Positions 34,593 through 47,180 of a DNA stretch of 64,000 bases are shown in pieces; the stretch's first letter is position 1; the number at the start of each line of letters is the position of its first letter. The position numbers and the translations under genes were made by a program. The notes under the pieces are model-generated. The model was not told the DNA's origin. It made no database searches and saw only the letters and a program-made list of their open reading frames with translations. The DNA is from Nymphaea colorata (lineage: Eukaryota > Streptophyta > Magnoliopsida > Nymphaeales > Nymphaeaceae): contig NC_045138.2 of NCBI RefSeq assembly GCF_008831285.2, positions 2,121,143 to 2,185,142 on the forward strand, read 5' to 3'.

Positions 34593-35395
34593 ATGCAAAA
34601 AGATTGTCACCAATTCATCAAAAGATGCAAAGCATGTCAACCACATGCTCCAGTGATCCATGCCCCAGCCTCTCATTTGCATTCTGTGACATCTCCTTGG
34701 CCATTTTCAATGTGGGCATTTGACGTGGTCAGACCAATATCCCCTGCAGCTTCTAATGGCTATAAGTATTTTCTTGCTGCAACGGACTATTTTATCAAGT
34801 GGGTAGAAGTCGTTACACTAAGAACAGTAGAAGAGCGTCATGTAGTGTCCTTCCTTCACAAAAATTTTCTTTGCAGATTTGGAGTTCCTCATGATATAGT
34901 ATCTGACAATGGGACTCATTTCAAAAATGAAAAGATGAGGTAGCTGTACAGCAAATACCATATCATGCACCATTTTTCGACTCCTTATTACCCCCAAGGT
35001 AATGGACAAGCAGAGGCAACTAATAAGATCTTGATCCGCATCTTAGAACGGACAGTAGAAACAGGAAGAGATGACATGAAAAGATGCATAACGCTCTCTG
35101 GGCATATCGCTCTACTATGAGAACTCCAACAAATGCCACTCCAGCAGAGCTAGTCTATTGAACGGAAGTGGTCCTGCCATTACATGTGTTGAAACCCTCT
35201 TTGAAGTTCGCCTCTCTTATAGAGCTTCCTCTAAATCAATATCAGCAGAAAAGACTAATGCAGCTCCTGTTAATGGCCTTCACCTCAAGAAATTTTATGC
35301 CTAGTCCTTTTGTATTCACTTTTCAATCAATGACAAATATTTATGTTTTCCCATCCAATCTACCATTCAACCCGGATTCTTCCCAGTTGTAAAAC
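34593..35395 (+). pseudogene. pol: Gypsy element B integrase, broken
   Basis: The frame 34593-34943 has RCKACQ (residues 11-16, the Cys pair of the zinc site), the first catalytic aspartate in WAFDVV (residue 44) and the second in VSDNGTHF (residue 105). A stop follows at 34941. Homology resumes past it with TPYYPQGNGQAEATNK (about 34980-35030), which carries the third acidic residue, then frameshifts and stops to about 35160. The remainder to 35395 corresponds to the integrase C-terminus in several frames. Integrase joins the element's DNA ends to the host chromosome. No functional product is possible. Confidence 0.88.
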
Positions 35396-35698
35396 ATGAT
35401 AATTACACTGAGGCTTTTTTTTTTTATCAATCAAGGTTTGAAGGGCACCCATGTAGGTAGGGGTCAAACCTGCAATGCACGCCAAAACAACCCATTTCAG
35501 GAGGGCTAAACCTGAATTCAATATTGGCAAACCCACGCAAGCAAGGGGTTAAACCTGTAATATAAGCTCAAACGATCCATTCAGGTAAGATGTTAAGCCT
35601 GAAACATCTCTCTAAAAATGTCTTGATTGAAAAATTTGTGATGCTTATCTTTGTCACTAAGCACGGCTAGCACTGGCTTAGTAACAAAGAGGGGCATC
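35396..35698 (+). promoter_or_regulatory. Gypsy element B 3' leader repeats and polypurine tract
   Basis: Repeats of AAGGGGTTAAACCTG type (35455-35600) match those of element A at 25900-26240. AACAAAGAGGGGCATC at 35683-35698 is the polypurine tract, directly before the LTR start TGTAATCACCCC. Confidence 0.75.
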
Positions 35699-36111
35699 TG
35701 TAATCACCCCAAATTTTTTCAAAGGGCTACACTCTTTTATCAAAACACAAAATGCAATTTTAGGATCTAAATTTGATCGAAAACCCAAATTTAGATCCAA
35801 ATTGAGCATTTCAGACCCAAAAATCGAACCGCGTTCAAAACGACAAAATTTTAGTGTCGCACGTGCACGGACCTTCCCTTTGTTTTAAGAACTCATGTCT
35901 CACACTAAAACTTGTTTTAAACCCAAGTCGCACGCTCGAACAAGTCGACAACCAACTAAACCAAAATCGGATTTGGAGCGAGTTCGGAGTCACTCAAAAT
36001 GGAGTCGACCGCCCCTTATATAACAAAAAAATTTATTATATGTCTTTTAGGTAAATTGAATAAGAAAAAAATGAAATCTTATGCTTTTACTTCAAAAACC
36101 TTTTTTTTATG

Positions 36112-36259
<148 letters not shown>

Positions 36260-38450
36260 ATGCTTCCTACATAAATAGCATTTTTTATATATATTTTATT
36301 GAATTTCATTTAATTAAAAAAAGAGGTGCACCGAGCGTCACGCGATCGCGCGTCATGCAACACAAGAGCTCGCATCGCGCGACCTCGTGCACGTGTGCGA
36401 ACGCGATAACGATCGCGGTCAAAACCGGTTGATAACAATCACGTAACGCAATCGCGCAACAGCGCCCGGGCAGGGTCTGCACACAGTGCAGGCCCCCATT
36501 TTTTTGCAAAACCTTCCCTTGGGGGTCGATTTTTTATTTTTTTGAGGTGAGCATTAGCGCTGCCCACACCCCAAAGGGGCATTTGCAGGCTAAGGGCCAA
36601 CCCCACTTAGTTAAAACCTATTTTTCTTTAAAAAATATATATATAAAAATAATTCAAAATTATGTGAAATTCAGATAAAAATGGGGTGAAATTCAAAAAA
36701 ATTCAAATTTTGGGTTTTGGCTCCAAAATTCTCTATAAATATCTCCCACTTCCCCCCTCTTGGGCAAGAGTTGGCCATTGGAAGAAACTCTAGTGTATTC
36801 TCACTTGGTGACTTAGAGTTTCTCTTGAGCTCTCTCTCTCTCCCTCTTCCTCTTTCCATTTCTCTTCAACTTGGGAGCAAGCTTCATCAAGTCAGAACCC
36901 TTTTGGAGGCATCATCTTAGAGCTTCACTCAAGGGGATTTCCAAGCTAAGGTGTTCATTTTTCCAAAAGCTATTCTCACTAGAGGTTTGTAATCAATATC
37001 TCACCTCTTTCTTTCTTCATTTTCCTCTTTTCTTTCTCTCCCCATAGCCAATGGAGATAGCTCTCATTCTGTATTTTAGAGTCAAGAGGCTACGCTCGAG
37101 TGCACCGGTAGTATAAGAAGATGAGATAGTCTTTCATTTCACCATGAAATCATGTTCTTTCTTTTCTTGATTATAGTGTTATTTTTGTTGTTTTTTCTCT
37201 TCATTAATATGTTCTTGTTATTATTGCTATTTCTTTTCTTGATTATAGTTTGGTTGTTGTTCTCTTTATTTTCTTCTCTTCTTCATCTCCTCATGGACAA
37301 AGGTGATAACACTCAATCTTCATTTTAGAGACAAGAGGCTATGCTCGAGTGCACCAGGAGCATGGAAAGATGAGATGATCTTTCATTTCAAGCTTAAATC
37401 ATGCTTTCTATTTTATTAAATATAGCATTGTCTTTCATTTTTCATGTTATTCTCATCTTCATCTTCTGATGGCCAAAGGAGAAAACACTCAATCTCTATT
37501 TTAGAGACAAGAGGCTATGCTCGAGTGTACCGGGAGCATGAAAGGATGAGATGATCTTTCATTTCATGCTTAAATCTTATTTTCTATTAAATATGACATT
37601 GCCATCAATTTCTTTTCATCTTCATCTTCTCATGGCCAAAGGAGATAGCAGTCAATCTCTATTTTAGAGACAAGAGGGTATGCTTGAGTGCAACGGGAGC
37701 ATGGAAAGTTGAAATGGTGTATCATTTCATATTTACCTCATATTCTATCTCTCTTTACATCTTGTTTTTTCTCTCCCTCACTCCATCATGTTCTCTCTCT
37801 CTTTCTCCCTCCATCATGCTCTCTCTCCCTCCCTCTCCCCCTCTCTTTTTCTCCCTCGCTTTCCTTCCTTGAATATTGTCTATATACTATCAATGCATGC
37901 TTGCTTAATTATCCATATATATGTGAAAGCACGGTGAGAATGATAGTGTGGTTTGGGATTCTCTCTTTATTATTGTATTGATTAATTTTTGAGGTTAGGG
38001 CTTGTCCAACCCGGGAAGAACCTTCACGAATTTGTATATGTTAAAGTGCATTTTCATATCATTTTGTGTTAATTTCCTTTTAATCGACCGATTGGGAACC
38101 CTAGTGAGCGCCCTATTGTGTGGTTTGAGCTTCTTATATACTGAACGGTGGAAGAAACATATTTCCTTGCAACCAATGAACTAACTATGGTTTATATTTA
38201 CGTTTTCCAAAATATTGTCAAAAGAATCATTTCTAATATGACTTTGGAGACTTAGCTTAGACTCTTGCATGAGTCCAAGCTCTCCTCCAACCTACATCAA
38301 ACTTGAAGTTAGATGTTTGATTTTATCTTTAATCTCATGAAGACATACATGTATATACATGTTATATACATGTATTTGCACATGATGATTTTTCTCATTC
38401 TCTATCTATGTTTACATATTTCATTTTACAAATTTTCATATAAATATGAA

Positions 38451-38452
<2 letters not shown>

Positions 38453-38541
<89 letters not shown>
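38453..38541. repeat. (TA)n microsatellite inside LTR B
   Basis: Pure TA run in the U5-proximal part of LTR B. The equivalent place in LTR C (about 54250-54300) has AT and GA runs, and in LTR D (58253-58275) a short TA run. Confidence 0.95.
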
Positions 38542-38544
<3 letters not shown>

Positions 38545-38604
38545 TCTCCTACTTTTTCTCTCTAGAATCTTTTTCACTTTTCAAGTGGACTTGCCTCCAT
38601 CTAC

Positions 38605-38608
<4 letters not shown>

Positions 38609-38688
<80 letters not shown>
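38609..38688. repeat. (TA)n microsatellite inside LTR B
   Basis: A second pure TA run 70 bases after the previous one. The interval between them resembles sequence beside it, so a local duplication carrying the TA tract is likely. Confidence 0.95.
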
Positions 38689-38691
<3 letters not shown>

Positions 38692-39799
38692 CTCCATTTC
38701 TTTTCCTTTAAAATCTCTCTTTTTATTTAAGTCAACGTTATTTTTAGAAGCTTTCATATATGTGTATATGTGATGGTATATATACATATACATGCATCTT
38801 CCTTATCACCCTCTCTTTCTCCCTATCTTTTGGCAGTTTCATTTTCTTTCTCTACTTAAATTCAAACCTCATTCTTATAAACTTACATATGTACATCTAT
38901 ACATATTAGATATACATATATATACATATGTATGTGTATATGAATGCATATCTCTTGTTCTTTTAGATCTTTGATTTTTTGATCTTCAAGACTTCTTTCT
39001 CTCTCTCTTTCTCTATATTTTTCTCACAATCAAGTATCTCATCTTTTGCATTCTTTTGACATTTGCTTCTTCAAGATCATTTTCATTTACCGGCTTCACT
39101 AAGACTACAACTCAAGTAATGACCCAATGTTAGATTCGTGCTTGATGGTCTACAACCCTAATCAATTTTTAAAAACTTTTCTTTCTTATATATGATAACT
39201 ATAAAAACAAAAATCTTAGATGTATGCTATAGTAGGAATGCCTTAGATGAATGTTGTGGTAGGAATGAGTCATTTTTCTTTCATTCAGCTTAGGATCAAT
39301 GCATCCATACATTCACTTCCGTTCAATATCACAAATGAGCATAATCACATCTCTAAAAAAACTTAACGAAGATGAGATGGAGCTCTAGCTAGGTGGTAAT
39401 CGAATTAGAGCAAAATCTCAAACATACCTAAAGTCTTAAGAGAACACTAAAATGACTTCAAAATGATTTCCCAAGCTTTCCAAATGATATTTACAAAGAT
39501 TTTCCAACTCTAGTTTTCCTCAAAATGTTTCACATTATCAAGCAATTTTTCAAGAACCTTTTCAAAAGTTTGAAACATCAAACTTTCAATATTTTTCCAC
39601 ACCACATATAGAAAATATGTTTAAGCTAAAATGAAGTGCATCAATAACAAACATAGCCCTTGGATTGAATACCCCCGGTAAAGGTGCTAGGAACGATTGA
39701 TCCTCGTACCGACGGGCGAATCCCTTTCTTTCTCATTTTCAAAACAAAACTTATTTTTCTGGAGCACTCCAAAACCAAAAAAATTTTGGGATGCGAACA

Positions 39800-40079
39800 G
39801 CTTGATTCATTGACGTTTGTTTCTAAAATATTAAAAAATGAAATATTAAGAGTTTTAAATAAGAGTAGACATTCAACTGGGTACCTGATAGGTATGAAGT
39901 TGATGGTCGTGCCAGACCTGATAATTAAGCAGGCTAGGCTTGGGCTGCCGCCAAGTGCATTGAGCCAGCCTGAATGCGACTTTGTCAAGCCTTGGGCTGG
40001 TCGGACCCAGAGCGATGCTCCTACTATACTTCAACTTGAATATTGAAGCCCACCCACCCTCTACCCTTTCTTCCTTCCT
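39800..40079. other. Mosaic of S2-like edge and hAT-like fragment
   Basis: The first 40 bases (CAGCTTGATTCATTGACG) resemble the S2 edge at 46053. 39870-40063 ends CCACCCACCCTCTA and is rich in GGGCTGG/CCAGCC words like 6936-7100, suggesting the right half of a small hAT-like element. No gene. Confidence 0.4.
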
Positions 40080-41480
40080 TTCTTTTGTAGTATAGGGAGT
40101 TCATTCTATAGAGAGGCTAGCCGCCTACTGGCCCCGATGCAGTTCATTGTGCCAATCCCTTAAGGATTCATGCAATACTAATTATTTTTTCAAAATAATG
40201 CAAAATTTTTGGGATCATTAATGTATGTTAATCTTGACAATTTGAAGAAGACAGTTCAATGTAACCAGTACTTTTGTTGGACCATGCTTAACTCCAAAAT
40301 AAAAAAAATATTTCACTGTAATTTTCTGCTTCAATTATGGTGTATATCACGCGCAGGTAGGCAGTCAAGTAAATAGTTTGAATTCAGCAGGAATGCATTC
40401 ATTTTCTGTTCTAAAAATTTAGGTCCCATACCCAAATCTTTACATGGATTCAATGGATTTCGATGTCTGTGGCAATTGGATATGTATCGCATTTGGCAAG
40501 AAAAAATGTTGATCTGATGTATCTTTTTATTGATTCCAGCTAATTGATTTCGGATTCAAAATCCAATTATGTAAAATTGGATTGTATCTGAATCACTGAC
40601 ATCCTACCTCAGGACACCAAAACTGGTACATGAAGGTTTCCATGGTAAGTACCATGAAAAAATTGCACTAGTGAATCCATTTAGAGGAAAATAGACTAGT
40701 TTATGCATTAGGGATGGATTCTTTGGAAATCAATGTTATTTGGACCTGCCTGAATCAGGCCCATTTGAGACGAATCTGTGGCAATTTTATTTGTTCGATT
40801 CAATGACTGATTCTCCCTTACTATGTTTTGATTATTTTATATCTTTTTGGATTAAATTTCAATCTTTTATTTAAAAAAAACAAGATTTGAATAACTTAAT
40901 TGGCCGATTCTATTCAAGGCAGTGGTACCCCATTCATGATCTGATCCAATTCAGCCGCTATATTAAAATAGGTCCATTCAGATAATTGTGTCGGACCAAT
41001 ATATATGATCCAAATACCATATATATAAGAACACAGTCCATTTGTGCGCAAATATTCATACCGCAATGTGGATGTGGTCCATATACTGGATCTCAGATGG
41101 CTGCTCCGACCCAATCATGACAGCCTTTATTTTGAAATTTAATGAAAATTAAGAAAAAATATAGTAGCAGAAACCAAGATAGGTGTGAATTTAATTAAAT
41201 ATAATTTGTTTCTAAAAAAACATAGCTTATACATGGAAGTAAATAGAAGAAAAAAATTCTCCAAATAAGACAAATAGCAGCACTGAGGTATTGGAAACCA
41301 CAGTGAATTGGAAAGATCTGCTGAGAAAGAAATGAAGAAGACGATGGCGAGGAAGGTGGTCGCCCTTTTAGTGTACTTCTTTCCGATTTTAAGCAATTAA
41401 GTTCTTCTAATAAGTCTTCCATAGAGCAGGTTTGAATATGAATAACAAAAGGCGGTAGCCACCCCAACCTTTTTGTCACC
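40080..41480. repeat. Array block T, copy 4
   Basis: The most complete T copy without insertions: ATTCATGCAATACTAATT, CCCAAATCTTTACATGGATTC, CTGACATCCTACCTCAGG, GGTTTCCATGGTAAGTACC, GGAAATCAATGTTATTTGG, marker GATCTGATCCAATTCAGCC near 40937, and ACATAGCTTATACATGG. It gives the empty sites for the 17735 MITE and the plastid insertion. Confidence 0.8.
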
Positions 41481-41689
41481 ATCATCTTTCATTCAGTTGC
41501 GCCAAGGCGGGAATCTGACCACCTCTTTTAGAGAAAAGGCAAAACACAATCTGTGTGTGGATAGGTAAACAGCTGATTCACAGCCTACAAACCAGGCAAA
41601 TCGCTTCCTGCACTCTGCCATTGCAAATATTTATGCCCTCCATGTAAAGAGAGAGAGCGAGAGAGAGATAAAAAGGGGGAAAAAACAAA

Positions 41690-42335
41690 GAAGCCCTAAT
41701 CTCACACATTAATCATCCCCTAAATCAAGAAAACACGAAAATTGCAGAACAAGTAGAAATATCGCCCACGCTACCGTAAAAAAGAAAATGAAAACAGCTG
41801 AAAAAGAAAAAAGGAGAATACACTCACCAGCAGAGAAACATTTATTCCAGACTATGGAATCCCTAATTTTCCAAGCCCAAATTCAGAACAGAAAAAAATA
41901 AGAACGACAAAGAAGTTTTGCTATATGAAAACACAAGGAAAATGGGGGAGAAAATAAGGCAGGGAAGAAAACCAAGCCAAAAAAGAGAGAAGAAACGCAC
42001 CTTTCCCCATTCCTCCCTTCTCCTCCTTCCCCTTTCTTCCCTACCTTCACCTCCTAAAGGTAATCTCTGTGCTTGTTGAGAAAATGAGACCAAACACATG
42101 AAAAAACGAAGCCAAAGATCATGATCTTGAGAGATGCGAAGCGGAAAATCCCAGAGGCGGCCATCCAGAAATCGCGATCGGAGAAAAGACGCAATGGTTT
42201 ACGTGAGTTTTATACGCCGATAAATGTTGGCCAACGCCAGCCAAGAGGAAAGTGAGGGGTGAAAGGCCGCAAACGACCGCTAACCAAACCAACACATCAA
42301 ACAATAAAAAGAAAAAGGAAAGGAAGATTTTTAAC
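41690..42335 (-). pseudogene. Gene-start-like segment, left arm of H4
   Basis: Mirror copy of 42366-42985 on the minus strand. It includes the TATA box at 42208-42214, the GATGGCCGCCTCTGGGATTTT start, the purine-rich leader at 42000-42060 and intron-like sequence out to the arm end. Differences from the right arm are few. Parent gene not recognised. Confidence 0.45.
42208..42214 (-). promoter_or_regulatory. TATA box, left arm of H4
   Basis: TTTTATA on plus, in ACTCACG-like and GCGTATAAAAC-like context on minus. Mirror of 42488-42494. Confidence 0.5.
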
Positions 42336-42365
42336 TCGATCGGGAAAGCAGGCTTCGATTCACGA

Positions 42366-42985
42366 GTTAAAAATCTTCCTTCCCTTTTTCTTTTTTACTG
42401 TTTGACGTGTTGCTTTGGTTAGCGGTTGTTTGCAGCCTTTCGCCCCTCACTTTCCTCTTGGCTGGCTTCGGCCACCATTTATGGGCGTATAAAACTCGCG
42501 TAAACTGTTGCGTCTTTTCTCTGATCGTGATCTCTGGATGGCCGCCTCTGGGATTTTCCGCTTCGCATCTCTCAAGATCATGATCTTTTGCTTCGTTTTT
42601 TCGTGTTTTTGGTCTCATTTTCTCAACAAGCACAGAGATTACCTTTAGGAGGTGAAGGTAGGGAAGAAAGGGGAAGGAGGAGAAGGGAGGAATGGGGAAA
42701 GGTGCGTTTCTTCTCTCTTTTTTGGTTTGGTTTTCTTCCCTGCTTTATTTTCTCCCCCCTTTTCCTTGTGTTTTCATATAACAAAAGTTCTTTGTCTTTC
42801 TTATTTTTTTCTGTTCTGAATTTGGGCTTGGAACATTAGGGATTCCATAGTCTGGAATAAATGTTTCTCTGCTGATGAGTGTATTCTCCTTTTTTCATTT
42901 TCTTTTTTACGGTAGCGTGGGCGATATTTCTACTTGTTCTGCGATTTTCGTGTTTTCTTGATTTACTGGATGATTAATGTGTGAG
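42366..42985 (+). pseudogene. Gene-start-like segment, right arm of H4
   Basis: TATA at 42488, then ATG at 42537 opening a 35-codon frame (MAASGIFRFASLKIM...) that ends soon after. Further on, a purine-rich leader leads to ATGGGGAAAG at 42691 followed by GTGCGTTTC, which looks like a first codon triplet MGK and a splice donor. T-rich, intron-like sequence continues to about 42985 (ATTAGGGCTTCTTTG). The most economical reading is a captured promoter, leader with upstream ATG, first mini-exon and start of intron 1. Many plant genes begin MGK, so the parent cannot be named. Confidence 0.45.
42488..42494 (+). promoter_or_regulatory. TATA box, right arm of H4
   Basis: GGGCGTATAAAACTCGCG lies about 50 bases before the first in-frame ATG at 42537, a normal plant core-promoter spacing for a short leader. 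Confidence 0.5.
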
Positions 42986-43129
42986 ATTAGGGCTTCTTTG
43001 TTTTTTCCCCTTCCTATCTCTCTCCCGCTCCCTCAAAGGATAAACATTCTCAGGATGCAAATGGTCATAAATTTCTCCATTCAATTCATTTCATCTTTTT
43101 CTGACATTTCCTCCTGTAATACGTGGGCA

Positions 43130-43500
43130 ATGTATTTAAACAAAAAAAGCTTAGTATTGTTTGTGTTGCATGATATACTATCAAAACCACTTGGTAAGCC
43201 TTTTTTATGAAATATTTTTTCTTTAATGGTATGAACTCTTTATGTTGTAAAAAAGCAGATACAAATGTATAAGTTAAAGCATAATAAGGGTATCACCCAC
43301 AGGTGCCTTTTGCAAAACTAGCTGGACCATAGGCGCATGGGGGCATACATTAGCCTTCACTTTGGTGATGGGAATAGCCTCCCGTTCTCCCCGTAGGTGC
43401 CTTTTGCAAATAAATCAAGAAACTAAATACTGCATGTAATCAATATTGTTAGACGGCATTGCTACCGATATTAATAAGAAACCAGAACTAAAATAGCTTG
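43130..43500. repeat. Array block V, copy 5
   Basis: Contains TTGTTTGTGTTGCATGATAT, TATAAGTTAAAGCATAAT, GGGAATAGCCTCCCGTTCTCC and TGCATGTAATCAATATTGTTAG, as in 13690-13760 and 22440-22700. The words GGTGCCTTTTGCAAA occur twice (43303 and 43398), a partial local duplication. Confidence 0.7.
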
Positions 43501-44170
43501 ATTCATGAGGTGACACCACCCTTGTAGTGCATGACCGAGTTCTTAGGCTCTAGTCTGGAACAGAGCCGCCCATACTGAGTAGTCTGTGTATGTTGAGGGA
43601 GGTGGAGGCCTTTTGGGTACTTACTGTCCAGCTGGAGCAAACTCTTCACTTATTCATCTACTGGGTAGGAAACTACCATAATTTCTTCCATTGTAGAGGT
43701 AGAGGGAGGAGCAGAGACAAACAAACACATCTTTGTCTTGTCAATCTACCATCTAAAGTGAGCAAATTCTTCACTTATCAGAGCAACAGAAAGACCAGTT
43801 TGATAATGCGGTCAACAGATGCAAATGCTATCAAATTACAACAACCACCAACATGGTGGTTGTTGTAATTTCATAACATTTGCTTCTCTTGACCGCACTG
43901 TAGAGCTCATCTTTTGGTTCTTTTGAGTTGTTCCTCTATGCAATTAACTAAACGTCAGCCCATGCCCGCCCCCCCCTCTTTCCTGTTGGATAGGTGAAGG
44001 AAAAATTTTCTCTCTAGATGATAGTAGATTGGCAAGACAGGGCCTCTCCTATATGGTAGAAGAAATTATGGCTCTTAATTTCCTATGTGGTAGGAAGATA
44101 AGTGAAGAGTTTTCTCCCGCTGGGCAGTAAAATAGGCACCAGACCTCTGCCCTCTCTCCCTCTCACTACA
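43500..44170. repeat. Foldback element, copy 5
   Basis: Apex at about 43850, where AACAACCACC meets GGTGGTTGTT. Arms pair TGCAAATGCTATCAAATTAC with GTAATTTCATAACATTTGC, and CTTCACTTATCAG with its partner near 44100. Paralog of 13800-14400. Confidence 0.8.
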
Positions 44171-44580
44171 TACAGAGGGGTGGAACCAGAAATTTCCTCC
44201 TGTAGTATGTGGGCAATCGTCTGCCTTCATTTTTCCTATCTTCGTAATGAGTCCAAAAAAATGACTTCAGTGCTTGCATTGCTTCATAGACTATGAAAAC
44301 TACTTGGTATGTTTTTAATGAAAACTTTCTTTTAGTGATGCCAATTATCTGTGCTGTCAAAAAGAAACATTGACATACAGGTTGAAGCATAGCATAACTA
44401 TTACCTCGGGACACCAAAAGCAGCTGGACCCCGGGGGATGGCTGAAGACTTCAACCTTCACAAGGAAGGACGGAATAGCTTCTTGCTCACCCAATGGGTG
44501 CCCTTTGAGAATAAATCAATGTTAGTCTACTTTGCTAGAACCCAAAAGAACCTCTACCAATAATAAGAAACAAATGGAAC
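44170..44580. repeat. V-like block with truncated MITE start
   Basis: GGGGTGGAACCAGAAATTTCC at 44176 is a MITE terminus cut off after some 20 bases. Then come TTCCTCCTGTAGTATGTGGGC, CAGGTTGAAGCATAGCAT and CTTGCTCACCCAATGGGTGCC of block V. Confidence 0.65.
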
Positions 44581-45080
44581 CAAGCAAAATGGTGGAAGGT
44601 GATGGAGGTAGTCGTAGTGAGCTGCCGCAAAAAGGTGGCCAGACTTCATTGCTTGTTTCATGAGGTGGCGCCACCCTTGTAGTTCTTGATGGTGTTCTCA
44701 GGCTCTAGTGTAGAGCGACGCAGCCCATTCTGACTGGTGTGCGCATATGTGGAGAGAGGTAAAGGTCTTTTGGGTATTTACTATCCAGCGAGAGAAAACT
44801 CTTCACTTATCCATCCATTTCACTGGAGAAATTATGGCTCCTAATTGCCTAGCTGGTAGATAGATAAGTGAAGACTTTTCTTCCCTTGGATAGTAAATAG
44901 CCACAAGACTTCTGCATCTCTCTCTCTCTCACTAGATGCATGCACCCACCAGCATGGGCTGCACTACCTCTAGACTAGAGGGTGATGACACCACCAGAGC
45001 GGCGCTGCCTCATGAAACATGCAGTGAAGTCCCACCATCTTTTCGCGGCCGCTCAATATGACTACCTCCATCAACTCTAT
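44580..45080. repeat. Foldback element, copy 6 (short-arm form)
   Basis: Left GATGGAGGTAGTCGTAGTG, TTTACTATCCAGCGAG and CTTCACTTATCCATCC. Right GATAAGTGAAGAC, CTTGGATAGTAAATAG, CCAGCATGGGCTGC and GACTACCTCCATCAAC. Apex near 44830. Paralog of 14690-15190. Confidence 0.8.
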
Positions 45081-45214
45081 CATAAGGCAAAAAATTCAAG
45101 CTTATATATGCCCTTGAGAAGTGGAATCATAGGCACACTACCTCCATCAACTCCATCATAAGGCAAACAATTCAAGCTTATATAGGCCCTTCAGAAGTGG
45201 AATCATAGGCACAC
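45063..45214. repeat. Two-copy tandem repeat, 76-bp period
   Basis: TACCTCCATCAACT starts at 45063 and again at 45139. The copies differ at a few bases. The copy at 15150-15235 has one unit. Confidence 0.85.
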
Positions 45215-46417
45215 CATCCACAAGCCTGGAATGCATCTCCCTTCCATAGAGGCTGTCAAAATATTTATTGATTCTCTTCCACCATTGTTAATAAGTTTTC
45301 ATTGTGATAACACGCAATTTTTAATTTCTTGATTGATTCCAAGAGGCATACACATTAGACATTGCTGAGGATCATGAAAAGCAAAGCAAATGGCAATTGT
45401 ATGCAATGTAAAATTCTCGGTATATGAAAATTAGGAAAACATTTTCATGAAAAAGTCAAACCAAGTGGTTTTCATGGTTTATCATGCAAACACAAACATT
45501 ACTAGAGATATTGTTATTGACTTCTTGCACTGAAAGTGGGAAATTGAAGGAAACTGGATACCAACATACCACCAGAGGAAATGCCTGAACCAGAGACGGA
45601 TTTCCAAGTATTTACGTGTGTCGCCATCTCTTTTCGGAGTATGACACTTCTTTTAAACGTCTAAAAATTAGCCAAAATCTGGTTAATTACCTGCGTGTGT
45701 TCATTAGTAATGTGTAATGTTATAGATATCATTCAATTTTTTCCATTGCATTAATTAAGCTGACACTAATATGGTTATGTTAGTAAAAGAACTTGTTTTC
45801 AAAAAATGTTTCCTTTTTTGTGATGAAACATAAAAGCAGTGTCTTTCCTTTTCATTTGTCATTACATTGAAAAGTAAGCATATGCAACGTAGCTATTCCA
45901 CTGCAATCCATTGTTTGCAAGATTGATTAACTAATAACTAGAAATATTTAAACATATTATACCGTGAGATAAATGTAAAACAATCTAAAACAATCTTCTG
46001 AACGGCTGATTTGGAAATAAATAATTCTTTCTCAATTTCAATGGAAGGGGGAAACCAGCTCGATTCATCGGAACTTCTAAATAATGGAACTTGGATCAAT
46101 AAACTCGAGTTCAAATATTGCTTCTCGTGAAAATAAGTTGTTCCAGTTTAACTATAAACTTCCACATTTAATTGCAGGAATCTTACTGTAACGAACTCTA
46201 CAACAATTTTCTTCAACAATCATATTCGTCAAACTTACTTTAAAGAAATGTGGTTAGAAAAATGGGATGGTACATATGCGAATGACCCACAAATCATCCT
46301 CAAAAGAGAATCAGTTCTATATGGTGAAAGCCATTTCAGTAATTGAGAGCATTCTAGGGAACCTGTTTAAGAAGACAAGATTATTTAACTTTACAAGCAG
46401 TGTTGTTAGATGCGTTG
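45205..46417. repeat. Array blocks S1 and S2, copy 3
   Basis: S1 45205-45740 with one core. An AT-rich spacer at 45740-46040. S2 46040-46417 with TTCCAGTTTAACTATAAAC and GAATGACCCACAAATCATCC. Block S3 is absent, because the unit is cut by a MITE at about 46420. Confidence 0.7.
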
Positions 46418-46419
46418 CA

Positions 46420-46585
46420 GGGGCGGAGCCAAGGGGGGGCCAGCAGGGGCTCTAGCTCCCCCTCAAAAAGAAAAATTAAAATATTACATGTAAATTTTAG
46501 AAAATTCAGTTGTCCTATATAAAAATTTTAAAAATTAATATTTTGGCCCCTCTCAAAATTTAGAAACTTTAATTCGGCTAATTTC
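46420..46585. mobile_element. hAT-type MITE, 3'-truncated
   Basis: Starts CAGGGGCGGAGCCAAGGGGG with an interior like 8357-8547 (TTACATGTAAATTTTAGAAAA). It stops after AATTCGGCTAATTTC without a matching right terminus. Confidence 0.7.
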
Positions 46586-47180
46586 TGAAATAGTAAAACG
46601 CTTCAAACAACAAAAATGCTGCGTATTTCATCTGGTGCACACATGCACACACATGACGAGGTGATGTGCCTGCACCATGAGGATGTGCATCTGGTGGGTG
46701 ATGGGTGTCCCACAGGTTTTCCAAAAATGGACACTCCCTAAGCTTCAAACACCAGGGAAATGTCTCGCCATGAACATAAACTTCCTAACTCCACCCGTTT
46801 GGCAATGACATTAATGCACCCCTACTCTTCGGCAAACTGTCCCGCAGCCACTGCATGACATTCAGTGACGATTTGATCCAGTTTCAGTAGGTATTTCTGT
46901 CTATCTCTTATCTTTTTTTCCTCTTCTCTTCTAGTTGGATGGTTGCCGTCTGCCGACAAGAATTTCAGATCGGCCTATATCGATTCTTACAGTTGTCCGA
47001 CATATGACATGGTTTCCCATTCATCTATATTTATTAGACATCTAAATTTGATATTATGTAACATGAAATTTGTTTTAAGGAACAAAACTTGTCAACTTAA
47101 TTTTATCTGTTATTTAGTATTTGCTTATAATTATTATATATCAAACTCTTTCGTTTCTCATTTCCTTAGTTTTATCAATT
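46586..47180. other. Unmatched spacer
   Basis: GT/CA-rich words near 46640 (CACACATGCACACACATG) and otherwise unremarkable AT-rich sequence. A 79-codon plus frame at 46943 has no recognisable motif. No repeat match was seen within the window. Confidence 0.5.

Larger units (their letters stand above)
41651..43020. repeat. 1.4-kb palindrome (H4) with divergent gene starts
   Basis: Arms of about 690 and 660 bases, almost perfect. Apex at 42336-42366, where GATTTTTAACTCG faces CGAGTTAAAAATC. Outer ends AGAGAGAGCGAGAGAGAGAT and ATCTCTCTCCCGCTCCCT pair. Arm identity is far higher than in the FB hairpins, so it is young. Each arm holds a TATA box and a leader reading outward. No transposon terminus or target duplication could be settled because the host site was a microsatellite. 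Confidence 0.85.
41480..43130. repeat. Array block M, copy 4, split by palindrome H4
   Basis: The left part, 41480-41650, runs to CTGCCATTGCAAATATTTATG. The right part starts TCAAAGGATAAACATTC at about 43035. In other copies these flank a TA microsatellite of about 50 bases, so palindrome H4 sits in the microsatellite. Confidence 0.8.
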
